Shown: positions 1 to 7,652, numbered from the stretch's first letter. The stretch: DNA of 19,263 nucleotides from Bifidobacteriaceae bacterium (GCA_031278075.1 JAITLE010000017.1:1-19263); one strand, 5' to 3'. Numbers and translations: made by a program. The notes: generated from the sequence alone by a model not told the origin.

Positions 1-171
1 GGCGCGGCCGGCGAGGATCACGGCGCGATGGCCGCAGCCGTCGCCGAGGTTGTGGGCTCGGTCGCGGCTGGTCAGACCGTACGGGACGCGGTGGCGCTGG
101 TCGCGGGCGCGCGCGGAGTCAGGCGGCAGGCCCTTTATCAAGCGGTGTTGGCGGCGCGGTCGGACAGGTGA
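1..171 (+). CDS. rsmI: 16S rRNA (cytidine-1402-2'-O)-methyltransferase RsmI, C-terminal fragment
   Basis: Frame 1 is open from the window edge to TGA at 169-171 and gives 56 residues of a protein whose start lies outside the window. The fragment ends in an alanine-rich helix and then VRRQALYQAVLAAR, which resembles the small C-terminal helical domain of RsmI (a pattern like KK-x-ALY-x-x-L in E. coli RsmI). RsmI 2'-O-methylates C1402 in the decoding centre of 16S rRNA using SAM. The catalytic tetrapyrrole-methylase-like domain is not in view, so the call rests on this short tail and on position: rsmI next to metG and tatD is a recurrent actinobacterial arrangement. It converges on pncA. No other family fits better, but the fragment is short. 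Confidence 0.72.
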   Translation, partial: GAAGEDHGAMAAAVAEVVGSVAAGQTVRDAVALVAGARGVRRQALYQAVLAARSDR

Positions 172-274
172 CGACTTGGCCCGGGCGGCTTGGTCGCTGG
201 GGCCGCGATGCGGGCGGGCTGGGCGGCATGTGCCACGGGCCGGGCGGACGGACTGGGTGGCTTGTGCTGAGGGG

Positions 275-289
275 CGGGCGCCGCGCCCG
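275..289. terminator. GC-rich hairpin between convergent rsmI and pncA (possible terminator)
   Basis: CGGGCG (275-280) and CGCCCG (284-289) form a perfect 6-bp stem with a 3-nt loop. It lies between two convergent genes, about 100 bp past rsmI and 55 bp past pncA. There is no U-tract, and short GC stems arise easily by chance in such GC-rich DNA. The remainder of 172-344 shows no gene. Confidence 0.22.
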
Positions 290-344
290 ACGCGCGCCGA
301 GACGCGGGCGGGGTCGGCTGGGCGCCTCTCCTGTGGTGGCGGGT

Positions 345-911
345 TCAGGCGAGTTCGACGCCTGCGGCGGTCATCCGCTCGCGGGCGGCGGCGCCCGTCT
401 CGGGTGAGACCGGAACAGTGAGATCCTTCAGGACCCGCGTGGCGAACCCCGCGTCCACGGCGTCGATGGCGGTCTCGGCGACGCAATGCGATTCGGCCAA
501 GCCCACCACATCGACTGTGCCGACACCCGCGGCGCGGAGGATGTCGGCGAGCTTACGACCGTCTTCGTCGGCGCCCTCGAAGCCGGAATAAGCGGCGGCG
601 AACTGGCCCTTCTTGATGGTGGCGTCGGCCGCGAGGCCGTCCAGCGCGGGATGAAGCTCCGCGTTCGGCGATCCGGCCACTCCGTGCGGCGGCCAGGTGT
701 CCACGTAGTCCGGGGTGGTTGAGAAGTGTTCGCCCGGGCTGATGTGCCAGTCCTGAGTGGTCGCGATCAACGCGTAATCGCCGCGGTGGGCTTCGACGAA
801 CTGGGCGATCCGCTCAGCGACGGCGTTGCCGCCGGCCACGGCCAGCTCACCGCCCTCGCAGAAAGTGGGCTGGACATCGACGATGATCAAGGCGCGGGGG
901 AGAGAAGTCAT
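345..911 (-). CDS. pncA: Nicotinamidase / pyrazinamidase-type cysteine hydrolase
   Basis: This 188-residue protein of the isochorismatase-like hydrolase family has the usual length of bacterial PncA, which deamidates nicotinamide to nicotinate for NAD salvage in the cytoplasm. The family catalytic triad is visible: D12 (in IIVDVQ), K101 (in KKGQ) and C143 (in AESHCV). The metal-site residues known from mycobacterial PncA also appear in order: D54 and H56 (QDWH), H62 and H76 (WPPHG). The ATG at 909-911 is supported by a -10-like TACGAT ending 6 nt upstream, which suggests a leaderless mRNA. It is transcribed alone, divergently from metG. Nicotinamidase is favoured over other isochorismatase-like hydrolases because the whole metal-binding set is present. 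Confidence 0.92.
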   Translation of the reverse strand: MTSLPRALIIVDVQPTFCEGGELAVAGGNAVAERIAQFVEAHRGDYALIATTQDWHISPGEHFSTTPDYVDTWPPHGVAGSPNAELHPALDGLAADATIKKGQFAAAYSGFEGADEDGRKLADILRAAGVGTVDVVGLAESHCVAETAIDAVDAGFATRVLKDLTVPVSPETGAAARERMTAAGVELA

Positions 912-917
912 CCTGCA

Positions 918-923
918 ATCGTA
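918..923 (-). promoter_or_regulatory. Leaderless-type -10 element of pncA
   Basis: On the minus strand TACGAT is followed by 6 nt (TGCAGG) and then the pncA ATG, so transcription would begin at or next to the start codon. No convincing -35 is seen at the usual distance. An inverted repeat GTGAC-AAGC-GTCAC (936-949) lies just upstream of the -10 and could be a regulator site. Confidence 0.5.
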
Positions 924-1234
924 AAGGCGCGATGCGTGACAAGCGTCACTGAAGAGGCATCCGCATGGCCGCCGTGGCCGCGTTTGGCCCTGGTGTGTCA
1001 GCGACGGAGGAAGCGGGTGGCGGCTCGTCGGCTCCGGGCGGATCTGGGTGGGAGCCCCGCTATTGGCCAGCGGAGTCGTTTGGGCGGCGCGGGCCAGTGG
1101 GCCCAGACGCGGGCCACCTCTCCCAAGGGACGCCCAGCGTGATGGCCGCGCGAGGGGAGAGGGGAGCGGGGATGGGTGGACGGCATCGTGCGATCGGGGC
1201 CGGCGGAGGAAGCGAAAATGTCAGGGGGACGGCT
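924..1234. other. Non-coding spacer between divergent pncA and metG
   Basis: This stretch of a little over 300 bp separates the pncA and metG promoters. A 90-codon frame at 965-1237 (+) is open, but its Gly/Ala/Arg-rich translation looks like GC-rich noise and has no recognisable domain or clear Shine-Dalgarno. I see no tRNA, riboswitch or T-box features; the only structured element is the GTGAC/GTCAC inverted repeat next to pncA. Confidence 0.5.
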
Positions 1235-1240
1235 TAGGCT
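1235..1240 (+). promoter_or_regulatory. Leaderless-type -10 element (TAGGCT) of metG
   Basis: TAGGCT ends 6 nt before the metG ATG, and no Shine-Dalgarno lies in between. The 9-mer TTAGGCTTG here is identical to the one in front of tatD (3239-3247). The spacing predicts a transcript starting at or next to the ATG. Confidence 0.6.
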
Positions 1241-1246
1241 TGACGC

Positions 1247-3085
1247 ATGACTCGTGTTCTTTCTGCGGTGGCTTGGCCGTATGCGAACGGTCCTCGGCAT
1301 ATTGGGCACGTGGCGGGGTTCGGCGTCCCGTCGGACGTGTTCTCCCGGCACATGCGGATGGCGGGCGACGACGTGCTGATGGTGTCCGGGACCGACGAGC
1401 ACGGCACGCCCATCTTGGTGCAAGCGGAAGAGGACGGGATCACGCCGCAGGCGCTGGCGGACCGATTCAATCGGGTGATCGTCGAGGACTTGACGCAGCT
1501 CGGGCTCGCTTACGACCTGTTCACGCGGACCACGACGCGGAACCATTACGCGGTTGTGCAAGAGATGTTCCGGACGGTGCACAAGAACGGCTACATGGTC
1601 GAGAAGACGACCATGGGCGCGATCTCGCCGTCCACAGGGCGGACGCTGCCGGACAGGTTTATCGAGGGAACTTGCCCGATCTGCGGCTATGGCAGCGCAC
1701 GCGGCGACCAATGCGACAACTGCGGCAACCAATTGGATCCGATCGACCTGATCAGCCCGCGATCCAGGATCAACGGCGAGACGCCGAAATTCGTCCAATC
1801 GAACCATTTCTTCTTGGATTTGCCGTCGCTGGTGGAGGCGCTCGCGGCGTGGCTGGAGACCAGGTCGGGCTGGCGGTCGAACGTGCTGAAATTCTCGTTC
1901 AATCTGCTGGAAGACGTCCGCCCCAGGGCCATGACCAGGGACATCGACTGGGGCATCCCCGTGCCGCTGCCCGGCTGGGAAGACAATCCGAACAAGCGGC
2001 TATATGTCTGGTTCGACGCGGTGATCGGTTACCTCTCGGCCTCGATCGAGTGGGCGCGGCGGCGGGCTCTCGCGACCGGCGAGAAAGTCGACGCGGAACG
2101 CTGGCGTGACTGGTGGAATTCCCCGGAGGCGCGGTCCTACTACTTTATGGGCAAAGACAACATCACATTCCACTCCCAGATTTGGCCGGCTGAACTGCTG
2201 GGTTACAACGGGCAAGGGTCGCGCGGGGGGCAGCCGGGGGTTTATGGGACGCTGAATCTGCCGACCGAGGTCGTCTCGTCCGAGTTCTTGAACATCGGCG
2301 GGGAGCAGTTCTCGTCTTCGCGGGGGCGGGTGATCCTGGTGCGAGACATGCTGTCACGCCACCAGCCGGACGCCTTGCGCTATTTCATCGCGGTGGCCGG
2401 CCCGGAGAGCCAGGACGCGGAGTTCACCTGGGAGGAGTTCGTCCGCCGGACCAATTCGGAGTTGGTCGCCGGTTGGGGGAACTTGGTCAACCGGACGGTC
2501 AACTTGATCCACCACAACATCGGCGTGCTACCCCCTGCCCCCACTGTGGCGCAGCCGGCTGACCACGACCTTCTCCGCGCCACGGAGTTGGCCTTCGGGG
2601 AAGTCGGGCGGGCGATCCGCGCGCATCGCCAGAAAGCGGCCGCGTTGGCCGCGATGCGGACGGTCGCGGAGGTCAACAAATACCTGGCGGACACGGCTCC
2701 GTGGAAGTTGGCCAAGGGCGACGACGCCGACCGGTCCCGCATGGCGGACGTCCTTCACGTGGCAGCCCAGGCCGTCTCGGACTGCAACACATTGTTGGCG
2801 CCATTCTTGCCGCATTCTGCGCGGGCGGTGGACAAGGCGCTGGGGTTTGATCGGCCCTTCGGGGACCAGCCTGTCATCGAAGAGGTGACCGACCTGGACG
2901 ATCCGTCACGCGAATACCCGATTATCACCGGCGACTACGGGCGCGACTCCGGCCGGAGGGCGCCATTCTGGCGCCGCGAACTCATCCCAGCAGGGCAATC
3001 CGTGCCAGCCCCGCTGCCGGTCTTCACCAAGCTGGACCCGTCGGTGGTCGGCGAGGAGAACGCGCGCCTCCGGCGCGCCATCTAG
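1247..3085 (+). CDS. metG: Methionyl-tRNA synthetase
   Basis: This 612-residue class I aminoacyl-tRNA synthetase charges initiator and elongator tRNA-Met with methionine in the cytoplasm. The HIGH signature is at 18-21 (PRHIGHV). The connective-peptide zinc knuckle shows C143-x2-C146 and C156-x2-C159. The KMSKS-equivalent loop is QFSSSRG (354-360), with SSSRG in place of a literal KMSKS, as is common in this subgroup. A helical anticodon-binding domain follows (roughly 390-560). The protein stops there and has no EMAP-like C-terminal tRNA-binding domain, so it is of the shorter type. The ATG at 1247 is preferred because the HIGH strand starts within 10 residues, as usual in MetG, and a -10 lies 6 nt upstream. 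It lies between rsmI/pncA and tatD. Confidence 0.97.
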   Translation: MTRVLSAVAWPYANGPRHIGHVAGFGVPSDVFSRHMRMAGDDVLMVSGTDEHGTPILVQAEEDGITPQALADRFNRVIVEDLTQLGLAYDLFTRTTTRNHYAVVQEMFRTVHKNGYMVEKTTMGAISPSTGRTLPDRFIEGTCPICGYGSARGDQCDNCGNQLDPIDLISPRSRINGETPKFVQSNHFFLDLPSLVEALAAWLETRSGWRSNVLKFSFNLLEDVRPRAMTRDIDWGIPVPLPGWEDNPNKRLYVWFDAVIGYLSASIEWARRRALATGEKVDAERWRDWWNSPEARSYYFMGKDNITFHSQIWPAELLGYNGQGSRGGQPGVYGTLNLPTEVVSSEFLNIGGEQFSSSRGRVILVRDMLSRHQPDALRYFIAVAGPESQDAEFTWEEFVRRTNSELVAGWGNLVNRTVNLIHHNIGVLPPAPTVAQPADHDLLRATELAFGEVGRAIRAHRQKAAALAAMRTVAEVNKYLADTAPWKLAKGDDADRSRMADVLHVAAQAVSDCNTLLAPFLPHSARAVDKALGFDRPFGDQPVIEEVTDLDDPSREYPIITGDYGRDSGRRAPFWRRELIPAGQSVPAPLPVFTKLDPSVVGEENARLRRAI

Positions 3086-3239
3086 GCCGACTAGCGCCGC
3101 GGGGCTGGGTGTTTTGGCTGGTCAAGGCTGTGGGCTGAGCCCCAGCGAGGGCGGGCGCGGGTCGCGAACCGCTCCCAGCGGGGTGGCGCCCGCAGCTGCG
3201 GACGGGGACGGCCCCGGGGCGCTGGTCCCGGCGGGCGGT

Positions 3240-3245
3240 TAGGCT
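3240..3245 (+). promoter_or_regulatory. Leaderless-type -10 element (TAGGCT) of tatD
   Basis: TAGGCT ends 7 nt before the tatD ATG at 3253. The surrounding TTAGGCTTG is the same 9-mer found before metG, and in both genes GCATG follows after a few bases. No Shine-Dalgarno is present. The rest of the metG-tatD gap (3086-3239) is GC-rich and holds only a weak GGGCT-G-AGCCC stem. Confidence 0.6.
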
Positions 3246-3252
3246 TGCCCGC

Positions 3253-4101
3253 ATGGCCAGGGACCGTTCTTACCCGCCCGCGCCCGAGCCGTTGCCGTTC
3301 AGCGTGGTCGACAACCACGCCCACATCGAGCCCTCGCAACGGTTCCCCGAGGAGCCGCTCGACTTGGCTGCGCACGTCGAGGCGGCGGGGCAGGCTGGGG
3401 TGGACGGGATCGTGCAATGTGGGTGTGACCTGGAGGCGGCGCGCTGGACTGCCACCGAAGCGGTGCTGAACAGCGCGGTGCTGGGGGCGATCGCGATCCA
3501 CCCGAACGACGCGGCGCGGCTGGCGACCCGGCCGGGCGCCTACGAGGCGGCGTTCCAAGAGATCGCGGACTTGGCGAGGCGCACCGAGCGTGTGCGCGCG
3601 GTCGGCGAGACCGGTCTGGACTACTTCCGCACCGGCCCCGAAGGCCGCGGCGCGCAGCTCGAGGCGTTCCGTGACCACATCGCGCTGGCGAAGGAGCTGG
3701 GAAAAGCGCTGCAGATCCACGACCGCGACGCGCACTATGACGTCATCGCCACGCTGCTGCGCGAAGGCGCTCCCGAGCGGACTGTGTTCCACTGCTTCTC
3801 GGGCGACAGGGAAATGGCGCGAATCGCGGCGGAGAACGGCTGGTATTGCTCGTTCGCGGGCACCATGACATTCAAGCCCGCGGAGGAACTGCGTGCGGCC
3901 GCGGCCGAGCTGCCGAACGATCTATTGCTGGTGGAGACGGACTCGCCGTATCTGACGCCCGACCCATTCCGGGGGCGCCCGAACGCGCCGTACATGGTCG
4001 CGGTGACGACGCGCGCGCTCGCTAAACAAATGGATCTGCCGTTGGAGGCCGCGTGCCAGCAGATTCGGGCGAACAGCGAGCGCGTCTACGGGAAATGGTG
4101 A
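3253..4101 (+). CDS. tatD: TatD family metal-dependent deoxyribonuclease
   Basis: This 282-residue TIM-barrel hydrolase is of normal TatD length. TatD enzymes are metal-dependent DNases linked to DNA repair and fragment clearance. Metal ligands and signatures appear in the family order: H22 and H24 in VVDNHAHIE, E119 in VGETGLDYF, H156 in LQIHDRDAH, H180 in FHCFSGD and D230 in VETDSPYLTP. The ATG at 3253 is preferred because a -10-like TAGGCT lies 7 nt upstream. A proline-rich tail of about 15 residues precedes the first beta strand. TatD between metG and a DUF348/ksgA block is the common actinobacterial order. The biological substrate cannot be told from sequence. Confidence 0.95.
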   Translation: MARDRSYPPAPEPLPFSVVDNHAHIEPSQRFPEEPLDLAAHVEAAGQAGVDGIVQCGCDLEAARWTATEAVLNSAVLGAIAIHPNDAARLATRPGAYEAAFQEIADLARRTERVRAVGETGLDYFRTGPEGRGAQLEAFRDHIALAKELGKALQIHDRDAHYDVIATLLREGAPERTVFHCFSGDREMARIAAENGWYCSFAGTMTFKPAEELRAAAAELPNDLLLVETDSPYLTPDPFRGRPNAPYMVAVTTRALAKQMDLPLEAACQQIRANSERVYGKW

Positions 4102-4183
4102 AAATTCGGTGAAGACTTGGCGTGGCCGCTGGCTCACGTGGGCTCCTGGGACTATGCGGATAGCGCTGACGTGATCGATCCGT

Positions 4184-4189
4184 TATGGT
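4184..4189 (+). promoter_or_regulatory. Possible -10 element of the DUF348/G5 gene
   Basis: TATGGT lies in the 132-bp gap after tatD and would give a 5' UTR of roughly 35-40 nt before the TTG start at 4234. No good -35 is seen at 16-18 nt. I looked for a ydaO-type cyclic di-AMP riboswitch, known upstream of actinobacterial cell-wall genes, and do not recognise its conserved parts here. Confidence 0.28.
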
Positions 4190-4233
4190 CGGAGCAGAAA
4201 GATTGACCGTGACCCTTCCGGGAGAACCACGTT

Positions 4234-5508
4234 TTGCATAGAACAGCCCAGTGTGGCCACGCCGCACGAACCAGAAGAGGCCTCCGACGCGCCGTCCGGC
4301 ACAGCGACGCCCCCGGCGGCGCCCGGCTCAGCGGCCCCCGCCGCGCCCACGTCAAACTCGCGGCGCGCCTGGCCGTGCTGGCCTTGGCCGCGGGCGGGAT
4401 CGCCGGCTTCGCCGCCGCCCACAAGACCGTCACCCTGACGGTCGACGGCGAGAGCAGCGTCGTCACCACGTTCGCCTGGACCGTGGGCGGCGTGCTCGCC
4501 GCGCAGGACGTCGCATACACCGAGCGAGACCTGGTGGCGCCCGCCCCTGACGCCGCGGTCCCGCGGTCCGGCGAGATCGTGGTCCGCACCGCCCAGCCGA
4601 TCGACCTAGAGATCGACGGCCAGCAGAGAACCATCTGGACCACTGCCAACACTCTCGACGAGGCGCTCGCCGCGATCGGCGTCCGTGGCGAAGAGGCCGC
4701 GCTCTCCCAGGCTCGCGGCACAACGGTGGCCAACCTGACCGGCGTGGTGACCGTGTCCACGCCGAAACCGCTCGCGGTCGCCGTGGACGGAGTCACTTTG
4801 GAGACTGAGTCGACAGCCGCCGACGTCCGCGAGCTGCTCAGCCAACTGGGTGTTGTCCTGGGCCCGGATGACCAGGTCAGCCCCGCGCTGGACGCGTCCG
4901 TCGCGGCCGGCGAGACGGTGACTGTGCACCGCGCCCAGGTCGAGACCGGCCGCGAGGTCACCGTGATCCCCTTTGAGTCCGTCGAAGAAGACGCCCCCAC
5001 CCTGCCCAAAGGCACTAAGCGCGTGAAGACCGCAGGGGTGGCCGGCCAACGGGTTGTGATCTACGCGGCGACGATCGTCGACGGGGCCGAGGTGGCGCGC
5101 GAGGTCGTGATGGAGGCAGTCACCGTCCAGCCCGTCACCCAAGTGACCTTGGTCGGCACGATGAAGGTCGAAGTCCCCACCGGGGTGACCGTTAACGTCG
5201 ACCCGGCCAGCGCCAAGGGCATCGCCCGCCAGATGATGGCGGACACCTACGGCTGGGGCGACGACGAATTCGCCTGCCTGGTGCAGCTTTGGACCCGTGA
5301 ATCCAACTGGCGCGTCAACGCCGAGAACCGCTCGTCCGGCGCGTACGGCATCCCACAGTCGTACCCCGGCAACAAGATGGCGAGCGCCGGCGACGACTGG
5401 CGCACCAATCCCGCGACGCAGATCAAGTGGGGACTCGGCTACATCAAGGACCGTTACAAGACGCCATGCGGCGCATGGTCAGCCTTCCTGTCGAAGGGCT
5501 GGTACTGA
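4234..5508 (+). CDS. Cell-wall-active protein: DUF348 repeats, G5 domain and lysozyme-like C-terminal domain
   Basis: This 424-residue protein has an Arg-rich cytoplasmic tail (1-42) and one membrane/signal segment (about 43-62), so the rest should lie outside the membrane. Three DUF348 ubiquitin-like repeats follow (about 64-104, 121-162, 178-218), then a G5 domain (about 236-310) and a C-terminal lysozyme/SLT-like domain (325-424) with probable catalytic E356 in LWTRESNW, the motif SGAYGIPQS, and C348/C412 that could pair. DUF348-G5 proteins act at the cell wall; resuscitation-promoting factors share this layout, but the end domain here looks like a soluble-transglycosylase fold rather than the classical Rpf domain. 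TTG at 4234 is chosen because GGGAG lies about 9 nt upstream and no in-frame ATG precedes the domains. Its 3' end overlaps ksgA. Confidence 0.85.
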   Translation: MHRTAQCGHAARTRRGLRRAVRHSDAPGGARLSGPRRAHVKLAARLAVLALAAGGIAGFAAAHKTVTLTVDGESSVVTTFAWTVGGVLAAQDVAYTERDLVAPAPDAAVPRSGEIVVRTAQPIDLEIDGQQRTIWTTANTLDEALAAIGVRGEEAALSQARGTTVANLTGVVTVSTPKPLAVAVDGVTLETESTAADVRELLSQLGVVLGPDDQVSPALDASVAAGETVTVHRAQVETGREVTVIPFESVEEDAPTLPKGTKRVKTAGVAGQRVVIYAATIVDGAEVAREVVMEAVTVQPVTQVTLVGTMKVEVPTGVTVNVDPASAKGIARQMMADTYGWGDDEFACLVQLWTRESNWRVNAENRSSGAYGIPQSYPGNKMASAGDDWRTNPATQIKWGLGYIKDRYKTPCGAWSAFLSKGWY

Positions 5509-6626
5509 GTTCGCCAGCCGCGTCGGGCCGCGCCCGGCTGCTGACCCCGTCCGCGGTGCGCGCCCTGGTGGAGCGCCTCGGCGTTAGGCCCGCCAAGCAC
5601 CTCGGGCAGAACTTCGTGGTGGACGCCGGCGTGATCCGGCGCGTCGTGGCGGCCGCGCGGCTCGCGCCCGGCGAACGAGTCGTCGAGGTCGGCCCCGGTT
5701 TGGGCTCGCTCACGTTGGGGCTGTTGGACGCCGGAGCGTCCGTCGTCGCCATCGAGATAGACCCGCGGTTGGCCGCCGCGCTGCCCGCCACCGTCGAATC
5801 GTTCGGGTGGCGGGTCGCAGACGGGCTGCCGGTTTCCCCGGCGCACGATGCCGTCGGGTCGGTTCCGCCTCCCTCGCCCGGGTCGCTTGGATCGCCCGGG
5901 TCGCTTGGGTCGCCCGGCCTGCCTGGGGCGGCAGGGATCGGCGGCCAACTGGAGAGTCCTGGGAGCGCCGCTGAGGCCCAGCTGACCGTGCTGCTCGCAG
6001 ACGCGCTGGAGGTGCGGGCGTTGCCGGGCCGGTCGGCATCGTCGCTGGTGGCGAATCTGCCTTACAGCGTGGCGACGCGGGTGCTGTTGCGGTTCTTGGA
6101 ACGGTTCGAGGGAATCCGGCACGGTCTGGTGATGGTGCAGGCTGAGGTCGCGGCGCGCCTGACCGCGCCGCCAGGATCGCGGACCTACGGCGTGCCCTCG
6201 GCGAAACTGGCTTGGTGGGCTGACGCTCGGCTGGCGGGGCGGGCGCCGCGGAGCGCGTTCTTCCCGGTGCCCAGGGTCGACAGCGAACTGGTCTACTTCG
6301 AGCGGCGGACGGCGCCCCAGGCGCACACGTCGCGGGAGCGAGTGTTCGCGGTGATCGACGCGGCTTTCGCGGCTCGGCGCAAGACCTTACGCGCCGCTTT
6401 GGCTGGGCTCGCGGGTGGGGCTGGGCCGGCGGAAGCGGCGTCGCGGGCTGCCGGAATCGATCCGGCGGCGCGCGGAGAGACCCTCGGCATAGAGGATTTC
6501 GCGCGCTTGGCCGAGCACTTGGACAGCGCGGCCGTGGGCGGCGCAGACCCGGGGCGGCGGGACGTGCCCGGGAACGATCCGCGCGCTCCCAAACGTGGGC
6601 GAGACGGGCGTGGGGGGCAGCGGTGA
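5466..6626 (+). CDS. ksgA: 16S rRNA (adenine-1518/1519-N6)-dimethyltransferase KsgA/RsmA with a low-complexity insertion
   Basis: KsgA dimethylates two adjacent adenines near the 3' end of 16S rRNA with SAM. Visible motifs are KHLGQNF (45-50), the SAM loop VEVGPGLGS (73-81), the acidic strand VVAIEIDPR and the catalytic NLPYS (197-201). A helical C-terminal domain ends at about EDFARLAEHL. Residues of about 111-170 are an insertion between the EIDP strand and the DALEV segment; it contains three six-residue Ser/Pro/Gly/Leu repeats. A charged tail of about 30 residues follows the domain end. The start is uncertain: ATG 5466 (386 aa), ATG 5475 and GTG 5427 all fit and none has an ideal Shine-Dalgarno. 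Any of these overlaps the DUF348/G5 gene; the stop overlaps the ispE start by GTGA. Confidence 0.93.
   Translation: MRRMVSLPVEGLVLSSPAASGRARLLTPSAVRALVERLGVRPAKHLGQNFVVDAGVIRRVVAAARLAPGERVVEVGPGLGSLTLGLLDAGASVVAIEIDPRLAAALPATVESFGWRVADGLPVSPAHDAVGSVPPPSPGSLGSPGSLGSPGLPGAAGIGGQLESPGSAAEAQLTVLLADALEVRALPGRSASSLVANLPYSVATRVLLRFLERFEGIRHGLVMVQAEVAARLTAPPGSRTYGVPSAKLAWWADARLAGRAPRSAFFPVPRVDSELVYFERRTAPQAHTSRERVFAVIDAAFAARRKTLRAALAGLAGGAGPAEAASRAAGIDPAARGETLGIEDFARLAEHLDSAAVGGADPGRRDVPGNDPRAPKRGRDGRGGQR
5874..5927 (+). repeat. Three 18-bp tandem repeats inside ksgA
   Basis: Units 5874-5891, 5892-5909 and 5910-5927 begin TCGCCCG. The first two differ at one base; the third is more divergent. They encode SPGSLG, SPGSLG and SPGLPG in frame, so length changes would keep the reading frame. 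They lie in the extra segment of KsgA, not in a conserved motif. Confidence 0.85.
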
Positions 6627-7549
6627 GCGGGGGGACGGGATCGGGCGTCGGGGCGGTCGCGCCGGCGAAAATCAACTTGGCGTTGCGCGTTGGCGCGCGG
6701 CGCGATGACGGATTTCACCCCCTGAACACGTTGTTCCACGCTGTTGACCTGCTAGAACGCGTGACGGTCCGGCCGTCGGCTGGGCCCGCGGACGCGGTCG
6801 AGGTGCGGGGGCGGGACGCTCGTGCGGTGCCGTTGGACCGGTCGAACCTGGTCCTGCGGGCGGCTGAGCTGTTGCGTGATCGCGCCGCGCGGCGCGAGTT
6901 CTCGCCGGTGGAGTTCCTGATCGACAAAGCGATCCCCGTGGCCGGCGGGCTGGCCGGGGGCAGTGCGGACGGCGCCGCTGCGCTTGTGGCGCTCAACGAG
7001 CTGTGGGGCCTTGGGCTCAGCCGCGAGCGGCTCATCGCGCTCGCGGGCGAACTCGGATCAGACGTGCCGTTCGCGCTCCACGGCGGGACCGCGGTGGGGC
7101 ACGGGCGGGGCGAACTGCTCTCGCCGGTGGCGGCTGGCGGGACGCTGCACTGGGTGTTGCTGACGGACCCGCGAGGTGTGTCCACGCCGGAGGCGTTCCA
7201 GATGTTCGACGAGCTGCGGGCGGGCGCCGGCCCCGCTTCGCCGCCGCCGATACCGGGTGAGTTGCTCGATGCCGTGCGCTCGGGCGACCCATGGGCGGTG
7301 GGTGCGGGCCTGGTGAACGACCTCGAGCCGGCTGTGTTCGCGTTCCGTCCGGAGCTGGAAGAGCTGGTGGCGCGGGCGCGGCTCGCGGGCGCCTGCGGCG
7401 CGGTGGTCTCCGGTTCGGGGCCGACGGTGGCCTGCTTGGCGCCGGATTCCGCCGCGGCGGACGTCTTGGCTGATGAGCTGCGGTCTGTCCACACCGCGGG
7501 CGATGTGCTGCGCGCATCAGGCCCGGCGGCCGGGGCCGCCGGGGCGTAG
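6623..7549 (+). CDS. ispE: 4-diphosphocytidyl-2-C-methyl-D-erythritol kinase
   Basis: This 308-residue GHMP kinase phosphorylates CDP-methylerythritol with ATP in the non-mevalonate (MEP) isoprenoid pathway. The substrate-side lysine is in APAKINLAL (K16), the glycine-rich ATP loop is VAGGLAGGSADGAAA (106-120), the likely catalytic Asp is D147 in GSDVPFALHGG, and the third GHMP motif is VSGSGPTVACLA (262-273). Length and motif order are normal for IspE. GTG at 6623 is chosen because it overlaps the ksgA stop as GTGA, which implies translational coupling, and because the first motif begins about 12 residues later. The TAG stop at 7547-7549 is only 2 bp before a hairpin repeat. Confidence 0.96.
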   Translation: MSGGTGSGVGAVAPAKINLALRVGARRDDGFHPLNTLFHAVDLLERVTVRPSAGPADAVEVRGRDARAVPLDRSNLVLRAAELLRDRAARREFSPVEFLIDKAIPVAGGLAGGSADGAAALVALNELWGLGLSRERLIALAGELGSDVPFALHGGTAVGHGRGELLSPVAAGGTLHWVLLTDPRGVSTPEAFQMFDELRAGAGPASPPPIPGELLDAVRSGDPWAVGAGLVNDLEPAVFAFRPELEELVARARLAGACGAVVSGSGPTVACLAPDSAAADVLADELRSVHTAGDVLRASGPAAGAAGA

Positions 7550-7551
7550 GT

Positions 7552-7597
7552 CGCGGAACTCTACACTTCTCGTCTCTGGCGGGAGAAGTGTAGGAAT
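7552..7597. repeat. Palindromic repeat, copy 1 (hairpin just after ispE)
   Basis: This unit matches 7710-7755 over 46 bp with a single mismatch (7592). Inside it CTACACTTCTC (7559-7569... start of arm at CTACAC) is followed by an 11-nt loop and the exact reverse complement GAGAAGTGTAG ending at 7593, a perfect 11-bp stem. It starts 2 bp after the ispE stop. It may act as a terminator or mRNA-stabilising hairpin, although no U-tract follows; it also fits a REP-like dispersed element. Confidence 0.85.
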
Positions 7598-7621
7598 GGT
7601 GACGCCAGCTCGGATGGGGGT

Positions 7622-7652
7622 TCAGGGGGCCAGAACCAGTGTAAGCCCCTGA
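7622..7652. other. Hairpin between the two palindromic repeats
   Basis: TCAGGGG (7622-7628) and CCCCTGA (7646-7652) form a perfect 7-bp stem with a 17-nt loop. The next bases form a second, interrupted stem: GACC (7651-7654) with GGTC (7683-7686) and GAAAC (7659-7663) with GTTTC (7677-7681). Two ACGCGT palindromes lie at 7662 and 7688. The two hairpins share two bases, so they could be alternatives. No coding capacity is seen. Confidence 0.45.

Noticed and set aside
50..421. 123-codon plus-strand frame over rsmI and pncA
   Set aside because: It overlaps the rsmI tail in another phase and runs into pncA antisense; the translation is Arg/Gly-rich noise.
721..729. GAGAAGTGT matching one arm of the 7552/7710 hairpin repeats
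   Set aside because: Only nine bases match, it is inside pncA coding sequence and there is no partner arm, so it is chance.
965..1237. 90-codon frame in the pncA-metG spacer
   Set aside because: No good ribosome binding site, low-complexity translation, and it ends just before the metG start codon across the metG promoter.
4102..4233. ydaO-type c-di-AMP riboswitch before the cell-wall gene
   Set aside because: Such switches are known before Rpf-like genes, but the conserved core elements are not recognisable and the gap is short.
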